Source: Nocardioidaceae bacterium (GTDB lineage Bacteria > Actinomycetota > Actinomycetes > Propionibacteriales > Nocardioidaceae). From it: 64,000 nucleotides of DNA. The DNA lies in the NCBI GenBank assembly GCA_017744365.1, contig JAGIBL010000001.1:124001-188000 (forward strand), given 5' to 3'. The translations under genes and the position numbers were made by a program. The notes under the pieces are model-generated. The model saw nothing but the letters and a program-made list of their open reading frames with translations. It had not been told where the DNA came from and made no database searches. Of the stretch, positions 30,886 through 42,014 are shown piece after piece (the stretch's first letter is position 1; every line of letters begins with the position of its first letter).

Positions 30886-31815
30886 ATGCATGAACTTTCG
30901 CTATTGCATCCACACGGTGTCTTCTTGCGACGTGACGCACTTCGCTTCGGCTACGACGATCGCGATCTTCGCCGCGCGCTCGGCGCTGGCCAGCTCGTGC
31001 GGATCAGGCACGGAGCGTATGTGGCGTCGAAGAAGTGGAGCGTCGCCGACCCGGTAGCGCGACACATACTTCACGGACATGCGGTGATGTTGAGTCACGC
31101 AGCGCCTGTCGCTCTCAGCCATGTCTCGGGTGCGGCGATGCACGGCATGCGTCTGTGGGGAAGTTCGCTCGAGCGTATCCACGTCACGCGGCTCGGCGTG
31201 ACCGCGTGTCGGAAGCACCACGATGTCGCCTATCACGATGGACCTTCGGCACGGCCGTTCGCCGCTGTAGACGGCTCCCACGTGCTGTCACCGGCTGAGT
31301 GCGCGATTGGGGCAGCCTCGATGTCATCCGTCGAAGCGGGGCTCGTAGTGGTCGACTCGGCGTACAACCTCGGACTCTGTAACCAGGACGATCTTCGGAC
31401 CGCACTACGAGCGATGGAGCGCTGGCCCGGGACAGCGCGACTCCAGATCACCTTGAGACTTGCGTCGCCGGGTGCTGAGTCAGTCGGCGAGTCTCGTACT
31501 CGGTTCCTCTTCTGGGCACAGGGGATTCCTCGTCCGGAGTTGCAGTACGTCGTACGTGATGGTCGTGAGTTGATCGGGATCGTGGACTTCGCTTGGCCGG
31601 AGTACGGGCTCCTCGGCGAGTTCGACGGGCGCGTGAAGTACGGCAGGCTGCTCAAGCCAGGCGAGAGGCCTGGCGACGTCGTATACCGCGAGAAGATTCG
31701 CGAGGATCGGATCCGCGAAGTGACTGGGTGGCGCATGATCCGCTTCGGTTGGGCCGATCTCGAGCGCCCATCGCGGACGGCAGCAAGAGTTCGCGGCGCT
31801 CTCGGGGGTCGTTGA
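30886..31815 (+). CDS. AbiEi-like winged-helix / DUF559-type nuclease-fold protein
   Basis: 309 aa. The N-terminal part (about 5-45) resembles the AbiEi_4 winged helix of type IV antitoxins (LLHPHGVFLRRDALRFGYDD, then LVRIRHGAYVA). The C-terminal part (about 200-305) looks like a Vsr/DUF559 PD-(D/E)XK domain with GIVDFAWPEYGLLGEFDGRVKYG: Asp234, Glu245, Asp247 and Lys251 are candidate catalytic residues. REKIREDRIREVTGWRMIRFGWADL closes it. Such proteins are common orphans in Nocardioides-like genomes and have no established role; defence, toxin-antitoxin or mobile-element function are possibilities. Codon use is less GC-biased than in neighbours, and the gene sits between perfect inverted repeats, both signs of transfer. 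Confidence 0.75.
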   Translation: MHELSLLHPHGVFLRRDALRFGYDDRDLRRALGAGQLVRIRHGAYVASKKWSVADPVARHILHGHAVMLSHAAPVALSHVSGAAMHGMRLWGSSLERIHVTRLGVTACRKHHDVAYHDGPSARPFAAVDGSHVLSPAECAIGAASMSSVEAGLVVVDSAYNLGLCNQDDLRTALRAMERWPGTARLQITLRLASPGAESVGESRTRFLFWAQGIPRPELQYVVRDGRELIGIVDFAWPEYGLLGEFDGRVKYGRLLKPGERPGDVVYREKIREDRIREVTGWRMIRFGWADLERPSRTAARVRGALGGR

Positions 31816-31865
31816 CCAACCAAGCCGGCCGATGTCGACATCTGCCGATCTGAATCATTCGCATC

Positions 31866-31885
31866 CGATCTGAAGGATCAGATCG
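31866..31885. terminator. Perfect hairpin CGATCTGA-AGGA-TCAGATCG after the nuclease-like gene
   Basis: An 8-bp stem with a 4-base loop, 50 bases downstream of the stop and inside the right terminal repeat. It may terminate the cassette gene; there is no T-run. Confidence 0.4.
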
Positions 31886-31896
31886 ATCTGCCGGAG

Positions 31897-31919
31897 TCAC
31901 ATGTTCCCTTGGGAAACCG
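31897..31919 (-). repeat. Right 23-bp terminal inverted repeat
   Basis: Exact reverse complement of 30719-30741. Ends seven bases before the glgX stop codon region. Confidence 0.9.
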
Positions 31920-31925
31920 CGCCCC

Positions 31926-34103
<2,178 letters not shown>

Positions 34104-34137
34104 TGTGTCCGATCTGTACGACGGTGCAGGATGCCGC

Positions 34138-35190
34138 ATGACCATTCCTCGGTACGTCGTCCTCGCCGCCACCGTCTCGCTGGGCCTGACCGCGCTCGCA
34201 GGCCCCGCCGGCGCCACCAAGGCCGGGAGCGGCTCGGAGACCGGCGTCGGCCGGGTCTTCATGGTCAACCCGGTGCAGTCCTCGGGGAACGAGGACCTCG
34301 CCGACGCCAACGACTCCGCGACCGCGGTCCCGGACAGCGAGTACGCCGACGCGCCGCTGCGCAACCTGGACGGCTCCGGCTACCTGCGCGGGAGGTGGGT
34401 CAGCGTCGCCTCGGCCACCGGCACGCCCGCGTTCAGTCGCGACAACGTCTTCCGCTACGACCGGCACGCCGACCAGTTCGAGCAGGTGATGGCCTACTTC
34501 TGGGTCAACCAGGCGCAGGAGTACCTGCAGTCGCTCGGCTTCGGCACGGCCTATCCCGGGATCGTGCACCAGCAGTTCCCGGTCAAGGTCGACCAGTTCG
34601 GCGGCGACAACTCCTACCAGACCGACAAGCCCTACCGGGTCCGGCTCGGCAAGGGCGGGGTGGACGACGCCGAGGACGCCGAGGTGATCGTGCACGAGTA
34701 CGGCCACGCGGTGCACGCCTCGCAGGTGCCCGGCTTCGGCAGCAGCGAGGAGGCCGGCTCGATCGGGGAGGCCTGGGGCGACTACTTCGCGGTCAGCGTC
34801 GGCCTGGCCGCGGCCGCGCAGTACGGCTGGCCGGTCGCCGCGGACCCGTCCTGCCCGATGGACTGGGACTCGACCTCCTACACCGACGCCCCGCACTGCA
34901 TCCGCAGCTTCCACACCGGCATGACGGTCGCCGACAAGACCGGCGAGGTGCACCACGACGGGCAGATCTGGTCGCAGGCGCTCTGGGAGATCCGGGAGGG
35001 CTACGCCGGGCTCGGGCTGAGCACCGCGGCCTGGGACACCACCCTGGTGGCCTCGCAGTTCGGCTACGCGCCGGACACCTCGTTCGCGAACGCCGCGCGG
35101 GCGACGTACGAGACGGCGCTGGCGCGCGACGGCCAGCCCGCCGCGAGTCTCGTCAGGGAGCGCTTCGCGGACCGGGGCATCACCTTCTAA
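34138..35190 (+). CDS. Secreted zinc metalloprotease (HEXXH gluzincin, M36/fungalysin-like)
   Basis: 350-aa extracellular protease. The signal peptide MTIPRYVVLAATVSLGLTALAGPAGA is followed by a FRYDRHADQFEQVMAYFWVNQAQEYLQ segment and the zinc site VIVHEYGHAVHA (His186, Glu187, His190). The third ligand Glu211 is in GSIGEAWGDYFAVS, as in gluzincins of the M4/M36 group. It is shorter than classic fungalysins and lacks an obvious FTP propeptide. The divergent glgX start is only 34 bases away, so both promoters overlap. Confidence 0.85.
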   Translation: MTIPRYVVLAATVSLGLTALAGPAGATKAGSGSETGVGRVFMVNPVQSSGNEDLADANDSATAVPDSEYADAPLRNLDGSGYLRGRWVSVASATGTPAFSRDNVFRYDRHADQFEQVMAYFWVNQAQEYLQSLGFGTAYPGIVHQQFPVKVDQFGGDNSYQTDKPYRVRLGKGGVDDAEDAEVIVHEYGHAVHASQVPGFGSSEEAGSIGEAWGDYFAVSVGLAAAAQYGWPVAADPSCPMDWDSTSYTDAPHCIRSFHTGMTVADKTGEVHHDGQIWSQALWEIREGYAGLGLSTAAWDTTLVASQFGYAPDTSFANAARATYETALARDGQPAASLVRERFADRGITF

Positions 35191-35196
35191 TAAGGT
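35191..35196 (+). promoter_or_regulatory. -10 box TAAGGT for the enoyl-CoA hydratase gene
   Basis: TAAGGT directly follows the protease stop codon and is seven bases from the next ATG, with no ribosome-binding site between. A leaderless start is likely; no convincing -35 was seen. Confidence 0.35.
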
Positions 35197-35203
35197 CGCG
35201 CCC

Positions 35204-35983
35204 ATGGGTGAGTTCGTACGTCTCGAGGTGACCGACGGAGTCGGCACGATCCGGCTGGACCGACCGAAGATGAATGCGCTGAACGGCCAGGTGCAGGCCG
35301 AGATCCGCGAGGCCGCCGAGGAGGCCACCGCGCGCGCGGACGTGAAGGCCGTGGTGATCTGGGGCGGCGAGCGGGTGTTCGCGGCCGGCGTGGACATCAA
35401 GGAGATGGCCGAGATGTCCTACACGGACATGGCCACGCACTCGGTCGGGCTGATGGCGACGTACACGCAGGTGGCCCGGATCCCGAAGCCGGTGGTGGCC
35501 GCGATCAACGGCTACGCGCTCGGTGGCGGCTGCGAGCTGGCCCTGTGCGCGGACGTCCGGTTCGGCGGCGAGGGTGCCGTGCTCGGCCAGCCCGAGGTGC
35601 TGCTCGGCGTGATCCCGGGCGCCGGCGGCACCCAGCGGCTGAGCCGCCTGATCGGCCCGAGCAAGGCCAAGGACCTGATCTTCACCGGCCGCTTCGTGAA
35701 GTCCGGCGAGGCGCTCGCGCTGGGCATGCTCGACCGGGTGGTCCCCGACGACCAGGTCTACGCCGAGGCGGTCGCCTGGGCGAGCCAGTTCGTCAACGGC
35801 GCCGCCTTCGCGCTGCGCGCGGCCAAGGAGGTCATCGACCGCGGGCTCGAGGTCGACCTGGACACCGGCCTGGAGATCGAGCGGCAGCAGTTCGCCGCGC
35901 TGTTCGCCACCGAGGACCGGGCCATCGGGATGCGCTCCTTCATCGAGAACGGCCCCGGGAAAGCCGAGTTCCAGGGCCGCTGA
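35204..35983 (+). CDS. Enoyl-CoA hydratase/isomerase family protein
   Basis: 259-aa crotonase-fold enzyme that hydrates trans-2-enoyl-CoA in beta-oxidation. Hallmarks are VGTIRLDRPKMNALN, VFAAGVDIKEMAEM (oxyanion hole), AINGYALGGGCELALCADVRFG and PEVLLGVIPGAGGTQRLSRL. Two Glu residues, one in GGGCELAL and one in GQPEVLLG, occupy the positions of the catalytic pair of true hydratases. It lies upstream of etfBA, consistent with fatty-acid oxidation, though a small membrane-protein gene intervenes. Confidence 0.92.
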   Translation: MGEFVRLEVTDGVGTIRLDRPKMNALNGQVQAEIREAAEEATARADVKAVVIWGGERVFAAGVDIKEMAEMSYTDMATHSVGLMATYTQVARIPKPVVAAINGYALGGGCELALCADVRFGGEGAVLGQPEVLLGVIPGAGGTQRLSRLIGPSKAKDLIFTGRFVKSGEALALGMLDRVVPDDQVYAEAVAWASQFVNGAAFALRAAKEVIDRGLEVDLDTGLEIERQQFAALFATEDRAIGMRSFIENGPGKAEFQGR

Positions 35984-36018
35984 GCACGTAGCCTGGGACC
36001 GAGAGAAGTGGGGGAACC

Positions 36019-36396
36019 GTGGCCAAGGTTGTGAAGTCCGACGAGCCGCTGCCGCAGCGTGCCGAGGCCCGGAAGGCCGAGACCGACCAGATCCGGGACA
36101 CGATGGCCAAGATCCTCCGGGTCGTCTTCCTCGTCTTCGCGGTGGTGCTGGCGCTGGGGGCCTTCCTCGTGGCCGCCCACGACAACGTCAGCCAGGACAA
36201 CTCCCTGGTGAAGTTCGTGCTGAACTTCGCCGACACCATCGACGGCCCGTTCAGCCGGCACAACGGCATCTTCGACTTCCACGGGAAGAACGGCGACACC
36301 AAGGACGCGGTCGTCAACTGGGGCATCGCGGCGATCGTCTACCTGGCGATCGGGCGCTACCTGCAGCGGCTGCTGGCCCCGAAGAGCACCCGGTAG
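36019..36396 (+). CDS. Small two-helix membrane protein, actinobacterial hypothetical
   Basis: 125 aa. A charged N-terminus rich in Lys, Glu and Arg precedes one membrane helix (ILRVVFLVFAVVLALGAFLVAA). A soluble loop has DGPFSRHNGIFDFHGKNGDTK, then a second hydrophobic stretch (AVVNWGIAAIVYLAIGRYL) and a basic tail. GGGGGAACC just before the GTG serves as ribosome-binding site, and TAGCCT 30 bases upstream could be a -10. No function is recognised. Confidence 0.75.
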   Translation: MAKVVKSDEPLPQRAEARKAETDQIRDTMAKILRVVFLVFAVVLALGAFLVAAHDNVSQDNSLVKFVLNFADTIDGPFSRHNGIFDFHGKNGDTKDAVVNWGIAAIVYLAIGRYLQRLLAPKSTR

Positions 36397-36459
36397 GACC
36401 CCGCGGGACCTGTGACGGAATCCACGCGAGACGATGTGGGAGCGCCGGTGACTCGCCGG

Positions 36460-36465
36460 TAGTCT
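36460..36465 (+). promoter_or_regulatory. -10 box TAGTCT upstream of etfB; hairpin in the leader
   Basis: TAGTCT fits TANNNT and lies 55 bases from the etfB ATG. The transcribed leader then contains the perfect palindrome GGCTCC-CC-GGAGCC at 36499-36512, whose 3' arm GGAG is a possible ribosome-binding site ten bases from the ATG. The structure could modulate translation. Confidence 0.3.
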
Positions 36466-36520
36466 CAAGCGAACCTCATCACCGCAGATTTCAGGAGGGG
36501 CTCCCCGGAGCCGTACCAGC

Positions 36521-37315
36521 ATGAACATTGTCGTCTGTGTGAAATACGTACCCGACGCGACGGCGGACCAGAAGTTCGAGTCCGACAACACCGTTGACCG
36601 CGTCGCCGTCCCGGGGCTGCTCTCCGAGCTCGACGAGTACGCCGTCGAGCAGGCCCTGCAGCTGAAGGAGAAGTCCGAGGACCCGGAGTCGGTCTCCGTG
36701 ACCGCGCTGAGCGTCGGCCCCGAGGCCGCCGCGGACGCGATCCGCAAGGCCCTGCAGATGGGCGCCGACAAGGGCGTGCACGTGGTCGACGACGCGATCG
36801 CCGGCTCCGACGCGCTGGCCACCTCGAAGGTGCTCGCCGAGGCCATCAAGAAGATCGGTGGCGTCGACGTGGTCGTCTGCGGCATGGCCTCGACCGACGG
36901 CGGCATGTCCGTCGTGCCGGCGATGCTCGCCGAGCGGCTCGACCTGCCCCAGCTGACCTTCGCCTCGGTGCTCGGCGCCCGCGGCGGTGACTTCCGGATC
37001 CAGCGCGACGGCGACGTCGCCACCGAGCGGATCGCCGCCTCGGCCCCGCTGGTGCTCTCGGTCACCGACCAGACCGGCGAGGCCCGCTACCCGTCGTTCA
37101 AGCTCATCATGGCCGCGAAGAAGAAGCCGCTGGACACGTGGTCGCTGGGCGACCTCGGCGTGGACGCGAGCGAGGTCGGCCTCTCGGCCGCGTGGACCGT
37201 GGTGGAGAACACCGAGGCCCGCCCGCCGCGCACCGCCGGCGAGATCGTGACCGACGAGGACGGCTCGGGCGCCAAGGCGCTCGCCGACTTCCTCGCGTCG
37301 AAGAAGTTCATCTGA
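36521..37315 (+). CDS. etfB: Electron transfer flavoprotein beta subunit
   Basis: 264-aa subunit of the soluble ETF heterodimer that accepts electrons from acyl-CoA dehydrogenases; the beta subunit holds AMP. Recognisable segments are MNIVVCVKYVPD, NTVDRVAVPGLLSELDEYAVEQAL, VCGMASTDGGMSVVPAMLAERLDLPQLTF and the C-terminal PSFKLIMAAKKKPLDTWSLGDL. It is followed by etfA after 17 bases, the standard operon. Confidence 0.96.
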   Translation: MNIVVCVKYVPDATADQKFESDNTVDRVAVPGLLSELDEYAVEQALQLKEKSEDPESVSVTALSVGPEAAADAIRKALQMGADKGVHVVDDAIAGSDALATSKVLAEAIKKIGGVDVVVCGMASTDGGMSVVPAMLAERLDLPQLTFASVLGARGGDFRIQRDGDVATERIAASAPLVLSVTDQTGEARYPSFKLIMAAKKKPLDTWSLGDLGVDASEVGLSAAWTVVENTEARPPRTAGEIVTDEDGSGAKALADFLASKKFI

Positions 37316-37332
37316 GGGGCAGGGAACAAGAC

Positions 37333-38286
37333 ATGAGTGAGATCCTCGTTCTGGTCGACCACGTCGACGGCGCGGTCAAGAAGCCGACCTTCGAGCTGCT
37401 GACCATCGCCAAGCGCCTCGGTGAGCCCTCCGCGGTCTTCATCGGCGTTGCGGACGCCTCCGCCGCCGCGGTCGAGTCCGTCAAGAAGTTCGGCGCCGAG
37501 AAGGTGTACGTCGTCGACGACGCCGAGATCAAGGGCTACCTGGTCGCCCCCAAGGCCGAGGCGCTGCAGCAGATCGCCGCGCAGGCCAACCCGGACGCCA
37601 TCCTCATCACCTCCACCGCGGAGGGCAAGGAGATCGCCGGCCGTCTCGCGGTCAAGCTGGACTCCGGCCTCATCACCGACGCGGTCGACGTGCAGGAAGG
37701 CCCGGTCACCACGCAGTCGGTCTTCGCCGGCAGCTACACCGTGCAGGCGAAGGTCACCAAGGGCACCCCGATCATCACGGTCAAGCCGAACGCCGCCGCT
37801 CCCGAGGAGTCGGCCGGTGCGGGCGCGGTCGAGAACGTCGCGGTGACCCTGTCGGAGTCGGCGAAGAAGGCGCAGATCGTCAAGAGCGAGCCGCGCGCCG
37901 CTTCGGGCCGTCCCGAGCTGACCGAGGCCGCGATCGTGGTCTCCGGCGGTCGTGGCACCGGCGGCAACTTCGAGCCGGTGGAGAACCTGGCCGACGCGCT
38001 CGGTGCCGCGGTCGGTGCCTCGCGCGCCGCGGTCGACTCCGGCTGGAAGCCGCACGCCTTCCAGATCGGCCAGACCGGCAAGGTCGTCTCGCCGCAGCTG
38101 TACATCGCCGCCGGCATCTCCGGCGCGATCCAGCACCGCGCGGGCATGCAGACCTCGAAGACGATCATCGCCGTCAACAAGGACGAAGAGGCGCCGATCT
38201 TCGAGCTGGTCGACTTCGGCGTGGTCGGGGACCTGCACAGCGTGCTCCCCGCCGTGACCGCGGAGATCAACCAGCGCAAGGGCTGA
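37333..38286 (+). CDS. etfA: Electron transfer flavoprotein alpha subunit
   Basis: 317-aa FAD-binding partner of EtfB. The N-terminal half (MSEILVLVDHVDG, ITSTAEGKEIAGRLAVKLDSGLITD) resembles EtfB. The C-terminal FAD domain contains VSGGRGTGGNFEPVENLADALG, AAVDSGWKPHAFQIGQTGKVVSPQLYIAAGISGAIQHRAG and TIIAVNKDEEAPIF. The ATG at 37333 follows GAGGGGCAGGG; upstream in-frame codons overlap etfB and were not used. Electrons probably pass on to a membrane ETF-quinone oxidoreductase not in this window. Confidence 0.96.
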   Translation: MSEILVLVDHVDGAVKKPTFELLTIAKRLGEPSAVFIGVADASAAAVESVKKFGAEKVYVVDDAEIKGYLVAPKAEALQQIAAQANPDAILITSTAEGKEIAGRLAVKLDSGLITDAVDVQEGPVTTQSVFAGSYTVQAKVTKGTPIITVKPNAAAPEESAGAGAVENVAVTLSESAKKAQIVKSEPRAASGRPELTEAAIVVSGGRGTGGNFEPVENLADALGAAVGASRAAVDSGWKPHAFQIGQTGKVVSPQLYIAAGISGAIQHRAGMQTSKTIIAVNKDEEAPIFELVDFGVVGDLHSVLPAVTAEINQRKG

Positions 38287-38411
38287 ACCTGAGCCCCGGC
38301 AGCATCATCGGGCCGGTCAGGGTCGCCGCCGCGAGCATCGCGGCAGGCGCCCTGGCCGGCTCGGTCGTTCTCAGCCTCACCTGGCTGTTCACCCCGCCGG
38401 CGTACTGGTTC

Positions 38412-39281
38412 GTGGCCTTCGCCGCGATCGTGCCCTACGCGCTGCCCGGCTACCTGCTCGCGCTGCTGCTCCTCCTCGCCGTACGACGGGGAACGGTGCG
38501 CTCGCAGCGGCGCTGGGTGACCGGGGGTTCGGTGCTGGCGGTCACCGGGCTCGCCCTGCACGGCGCGCTGCTCGCCCCGGCCTTCCTGGGCGCGCACGCC
38601 CAGGGCAAGCCAGACCTGACCGTGATGACGCTGAACCTGCGGCACGGGCTGGGCGACGCGGAACGCGCCGTCTCGCTGGTGCGCTCGCGGCACGTCGGGC
38701 TGCTCGTGCTCGAGGAGGTCACCCCGCCGGCCCGCGAGCGGCTGCGCGCGGCCGGGCTCGACCAGGTGCTGCCGCACGTCGCCGGGCAGGCCCGTACCGG
38801 GGTCTCCGGGACGATGGTCTTCTCGTCGTACGAGCTCGGGGTCGCCACCGCGGTGCCGGTCCGCAACGGTGCCTGGCAGGTCGAGGTGCGGTCGCCGCGG
38901 CCGTTCACGCTCTTCGCGGTGCACACCAGCCAGCCGCTGGACTACGCCGTGCGCTGGCACCACGACTGGGACGCGATCCACCGGGCGGTGCGCGCGGCCA
39001 GCGGGCCTCGCCTGGTCGTCGGGGACTTCAACGCGACCCTCGACCACGGCCCGGTCCGCGACCTGCTCGGCGCCGGTTTCCGCGACGCCGCCCGGGCGGG
39101 CAACGCCGGCTGGCAGCCGACCTGGCCCAGCCACAGCGGCTACAAGTGGCTGCCCGGCGGGTTCCCGCTCATCGCGATCGACCACGTGCTGGTGACCGAG
39201 GGCTTCGGGGTGATCTCGGCCCGGACCGCGGTGGTGGAGGGCACGGACCACCGCGCGCTCGTGGCGCAAGTACGCTGGTGA
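38412..39281 (+). CDS. Membrane-anchored endonuclease/exonuclease/phosphatase-family protein
   Basis: 289 aa from a GTG at 38412. Two or three hydrophobic stretches ([38 protein letters not shown]) are followed by an EEP domain: [40 protein letters not shown], and IDHVLV with [11 protein letters not shown]. These supply the Asn, Glu, His and Asp residues of metal-dependent phosphodiesterases of this fold. The open frame extends upstream to the etfA stop and contains another hydrophobic segment. A CTG at 38289, six bases after AAGGG, may be the true start. The substrate is unknown; nucleic acid or phospholipid are both possible. Confidence 0.8.
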   Translation: MAFAAIVPYALPGYLLALLLLLAVRRGTVRSQRRWVTGGSVLAVTGLALHGALLAPAFLGAHAQGKPDLTVMTLNLRHGLGDAERAVSLVRSRHVGLLVLEEVTPPARERLRAAGLDQVLPHVAGQARTGVSGTMVFSSYELGVATAVPVRNGAWQVEVRSPRPFTLFAVHTSQPLDYAVRWHHDWDAIHRAVRAASGPRLVVGDFNATLDHGPVRDLLGAGFRDAARAGNAGWQPTWPSHSGYKWLPGGFPLIAIDHVLVTEGFGVISARTAVVEGTDHRALVAQVRW

Positions 39282-39286
39282 GCGCC

Positions 39287-40483
39287 ATGACCGTTTACCT
39301 GGACCATGCGGCGACCACGCCGATCCTTCCCGAGGCCGCCGCGGCGATGACCGCGCAGCTCGGTGCGGTCGGCAACGCCAACTCGCTGCACGCCTCCGGG
39401 CGGGCCGCGCGCCGCGTCGTCGAGGAGTCCCGGGAGACGATCGCCCGGGCGCTCGGGTGCCGGCCCGGCGAGGTGGTCTTCACCTCCGGCGGCACCGAGG
39501 CCGACAACCTGGCACTCAAGGGCCTGTACTGGTCGCGCCGCGCCGAGGACCCCCGGCGCACCCGGATCCTGAGCACCGCGGTCGAGCACCACGCCGTGCT
39601 GGACCCGCTGGAGTGGCTCGGCAGCGAGGACGACGCGCGCGTGACGCTCCTCCCGGTCGACCACGTCGGCCGGCTGGACCTGGACGCGTTCCGGGCCGCC
39701 GTCGAGGAGGCCCCCGACGAGATCGCGCTGGTCTCGGTGATGTGGGCGAACAACGAGGTCGGCACCGTGCAGCCGATCGCCGAGGTCGTCGAGATCGCGC
39801 ACGCGCACGGCATCCCGGTGCACACCGACGCGGTGCAGGCCGTCGGGCAGCTGCCGGTCGACTTCGCCGCGTCCGGGGTGGACGCGATGACCATCACCGG
39901 GCACAAGCTCGGTGGCCCGTACGGCGTCGGCGCGCTGCTCGTGCGCCGCGAGGTGCCGCTGACCGCGCTCCTGCACGGCGGCGGCCAGGAGCGCGACGTG
40001 CGCTCGGGGACCATCGACGTGCCCGCGATCGCCGGCCTCGCGGTGGCCTGCGAGCTGGCCGTCAAGCACCAGGCCGACCAGGCGGTGCGGATCGCCGCGC
40101 TGCGCGACGAGCTGGTCTCCCGGGTCCGCGCGGCGGTGCCGGAGTCGTCGTACAACGGGGACCCGGTCTCCGAGGTGACCCACCGGCTGCCCGGCAACGC
40201 GCACCTGACCTTCCCCGGCTGCGAGGGCGACTCGCTGCTGATGCTGCTCGACGCCCGGGGCATCGAGTGCTCCACCGGGTCGGCCTGCAACGCGGGCGTC
40301 CCGCAGCCTTCGCACGTGCTGCTCGCGATGGGCTGCGACGACGAGCAGGCCCGGGCCTCGCTCCGGTTCTCCCTGGGGCACACCTCCACCGAGGCGGACG
40401 TGGATGCCCTGGTCGAGGCGATCGTGCCCGTCGTCGAGCGGGCGCGAGCAGCCGGGCTGCTCTCCAAGCCGAGCGCTCGATGA
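39287..40483 (+). CDS. Cysteine desulfurase (NifS/IscS-like)
   Basis: 398-aa PLP enzyme that removes sulfur from L-cysteine as an enzyme persulfide. Motifs are [43 protein letters not shown], the PLP Lys in [17 protein letters not shown], and the active Cys in [24 protein letters not shown]. The next gene, mnmA, overlaps by ATGA, the common actinobacterial arrangement in which this desulfurase supplies sulfur for tRNA 2-thiouridine. Confidence 0.95.
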   Translation: MTVYLDHAATTPILPEAAAAMTAQLGAVGNANSLHASGRAARRVVEESRETIARALGCRPGEVVFTSGGTEADNLALKGLYWSRRAEDPRRTRILSTAVEHHAVLDPLEWLGSEDDARVTLLPVDHVGRLDLDAFRAAVEEAPDEIALVSVMWANNEVGTVQPIAEVVEIAHAHGIPVHTDAVQAVGQLPVDFAASGVDAMTITGHKLGGPYGVGALLVRREVPLTALLHGGGQERDVRSGTIDVPAIAGLAVACELAVKHQADQAVRIAALRDELVSRVRAAVPESSYNGDPVSEVTHRLPGNAHLTFPGCEGDSLLMLLDARGIECSTGSACNAGVPQPSHVLLAMGCDDEQARASLRFSLGHTSTEADVDALVEAIVPVVERARAAGLLSKPSAR

Positions 40484-41604
40484 GGGTCCTCGCCGCGATG
40501 TCCGGCGGCGTCGACTCGGCAGTCGCCGCGGCGCGGGCGGCCGAGGCCGGCCACGAGGTCACCGGCATCCACCTGGCGCTCTCGCGCAACCCGAAGTCCT
40601 ACCGCACCGGCGCCCGCGGCTGCTGCACCATCGAGGACGCCAACGACGCCCGCCGCGCCGCGGACCTGATCGGCATCCCGTTCTACGTCTGGGACCTCTC
40701 CGACCGCTTCCACGCCGACGTCGTGGAGGACTTCCTCGACGAGTACGCGGCCGGCCGGACGCCGAACCCGTGCCTGCGCTGCAACGAGAAGATCAAGTTC
40801 GCCGCGGTCCTCGCGCGCGGCCTCGCGCTGGGCTTCGACGCGGTCGCGACCGGCCACTACGCCCAGCTGCGCACCGGTGCCGACGGGCTCTTCGAGCTGC
40901 ACCGCGCCGCTGACCCCGGCAAGGACCAGTCCTACGTGCTCGGCGTGCTCACCCAGGATCAGCTCGCGCACGCGCTGTTCCCCCTCGGCGACACCACCAA
41001 GACCGAGGTCCGGGCCGAGGCCGCACGCCGCGGGATCCAGGTGGCCGCGAAGCCGGACAGCCACGACATCTGCTTCATCAGCGACGGCGACACCGGTGGC
41101 TGGCTGGCCGAGAAGCTCGGGGAGGCCGCGCCCAACAGCGGGGGCGCGATCGTCGACGAGAGCGGCGCGGCGCTGGGCACCCACGACGGCTCCTGGCGGT
41201 TCACCATCGGGCAGCGCAAGGGGCTGCGGATCGGGACACCGGCGCCGGACGGCAAGCCTCGCTACGTGCTCGACATCGAGCCGGTCAGCGGGACCGTGAC
41301 CGTGGGCCCCCGCGAGGCGCTCGCGGTCACCGGGCTGACCTGCGTCAAGCCACTGTGGTGCGGCACGCCGCCAGCCGGTCCGCTGGAGTGCACCGTCCAG
41401 CTGCGCGCGCACGGGGCCGAGCACCGGGCGGTGCTGGAGCCCACGGCCGACGGGTTCGCCGTGACCCTGCGCGACCCGGCCTCCGGGATCGCGCCCGGCC
41501 AGGCCTGCGTGGTCTACGACGGCACCCGGGTTGTCGGGTCGGGCACGATGGCAGCGACGAGCCGCGCCGCGCGGCCCGCTGAGGAGGACTCGTGGACGAC
41601 CTGA
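40480..41604 (+). CDS. mnmA: tRNA 2-thiouridylase MnmA
   Basis: 374-aa ATP-dependent enzyme thiolating U34 of Glu, Gln and Lys tRNAs. The PP-loop is [18 protein letters not shown]. The catalytic Cys pair lies in [14 protein letters not shown] and [28 protein letters not shown] marks the central domain, and a C-terminal beta-barrel ends VVGSGTM. The N-terminal insert [26 protein letters not shown] is typical of actinobacterial MnmA. It is coupled to the upstream desulfurase and overlaps the next gene by 13 bases. Confidence 0.95.
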   Translation: MRVLAAMSGGVDSAVAAARAAEAGHEVTGIHLALSRNPKSYRTGARGCCTIEDANDARRAADLIGIPFYVWDLSDRFHADVVEDFLDEYAAGRTPNPCLRCNEKIKFAAVLARGLALGFDAVATGHYAQLRTGADGLFELHRAADPGKDQSYVLGVLTQDQLAHALFPLGDTTKTEVRAEAARRGIQVAAKPDSHDICFISDGDTGGWLAEKLGEAAPNSGGAIVDESGAALGTHDGSWRFTIGQRKGLRIGTPAPDGKPRYVLDIEPVSGTVTVGPREALAVTGLTCVKPLWCGTPPAGPLECTVQLRAHGAEHRAVLEPTADGFAVTLRDPASGIAPGQACVVYDGTRVVGSGTMAATSRAARPAEEDSWTT

Positions 41605-42014
41605 CCGCGTCGCGGATCGAGGCGACCCTGCTGCTCTGCGACGCAGCGGTGGGCGACCCGACCGGCAAGCTGCACATGCTCGGCGCCGGCTGGTCGGTGA
41701 CGGGCACGCCGACGGCGCCGTCCGCGGTCGCGGTGTTCCTCAAGGTGCCGTGGGACCGGACCAACGAGAAGATCGGGCTGACGCTGTACCTCTTCGACGC
41801 CGACGGGCGCCAGGTGCTCCTCGACGAGCGGCCGGTCGGCATCTCCCAGGACTTCGAGGTCGGCCGGCCCCCGGGCATCGAGATGGGCACCCCGGTCGAC
41901 CACGCCTTCCAGCTCTCGGTGGGCCCGATGCCGTTGCCGCCTGCGCGCTACCAGTGGCGGCTCGCGGTGGGGGACCAGGACTTCTCCGTGTCGTTTCAGG
42001 TGCGCTCGGCCTAG
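41592..42014 (+). CDS. Small conserved actinobacterial protein (DUF6941-like)
   Basis: 140 aa, no signal or membrane segment. It contains [31 protein letters not shown], a beta-rich centre ([21 protein letters not shown]) and a C-terminal [19 protein letters not shown] associate it with the DUF6941 family, which has no known function. The GTG start has GAGGAGG five bases upstream, inside the mnmA end. Its TAG stop overlaps the convergent DUF1295 gene stop in the tetranucleotide CTAG. Confidence 0.7.
   Translation: MDDLTASRIEATLLLCDAAVGDPTGKLHMLGAGWSVTGTPTAPSAVAVFLKVPWDRTNEKIGLTLYLFDADGRQVLLDERPVGISQDFEVGRPPGIEMGTPVDHAFQLSVGPMPLPPARYQWRLAVGDQDFSVSFQVRSA

Larger units (their letters stand above)
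30719..31919. mobile_element. 1.2-kb segment with perfect 23-bp terminal inverted repeats carrying one nuclease-like gene
   Basis: The ends 30719-30741 and 31897-31919 are exact reverse complements over 23 bases. Each contains the semi-palindrome TTTCCCAAGGGAA followed internally by CATGTGA; similarity continues for four more bases after one mismatch. The left end begins right after the glgP stop and the right end stops seven bases before the glgX stop. The interior is visibly less GC-rich than its flanks and encodes a single AbiEi/DUF559-like protein. No transposase and no clear target duplication are visible (only a possible CG dinucleotide). It could be a non-autonomous transposon-like cassette; independent acquisition of two identical terminator-like sequences is the alternative. 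Confidence 0.55.

Noticed and set aside
30719-31919. Calling the inverted-repeat segment an insertion sequence
   Set aside because: No transposase and no target-site duplication were found; only the inverted ends, base composition and single cargo gene support mobility.
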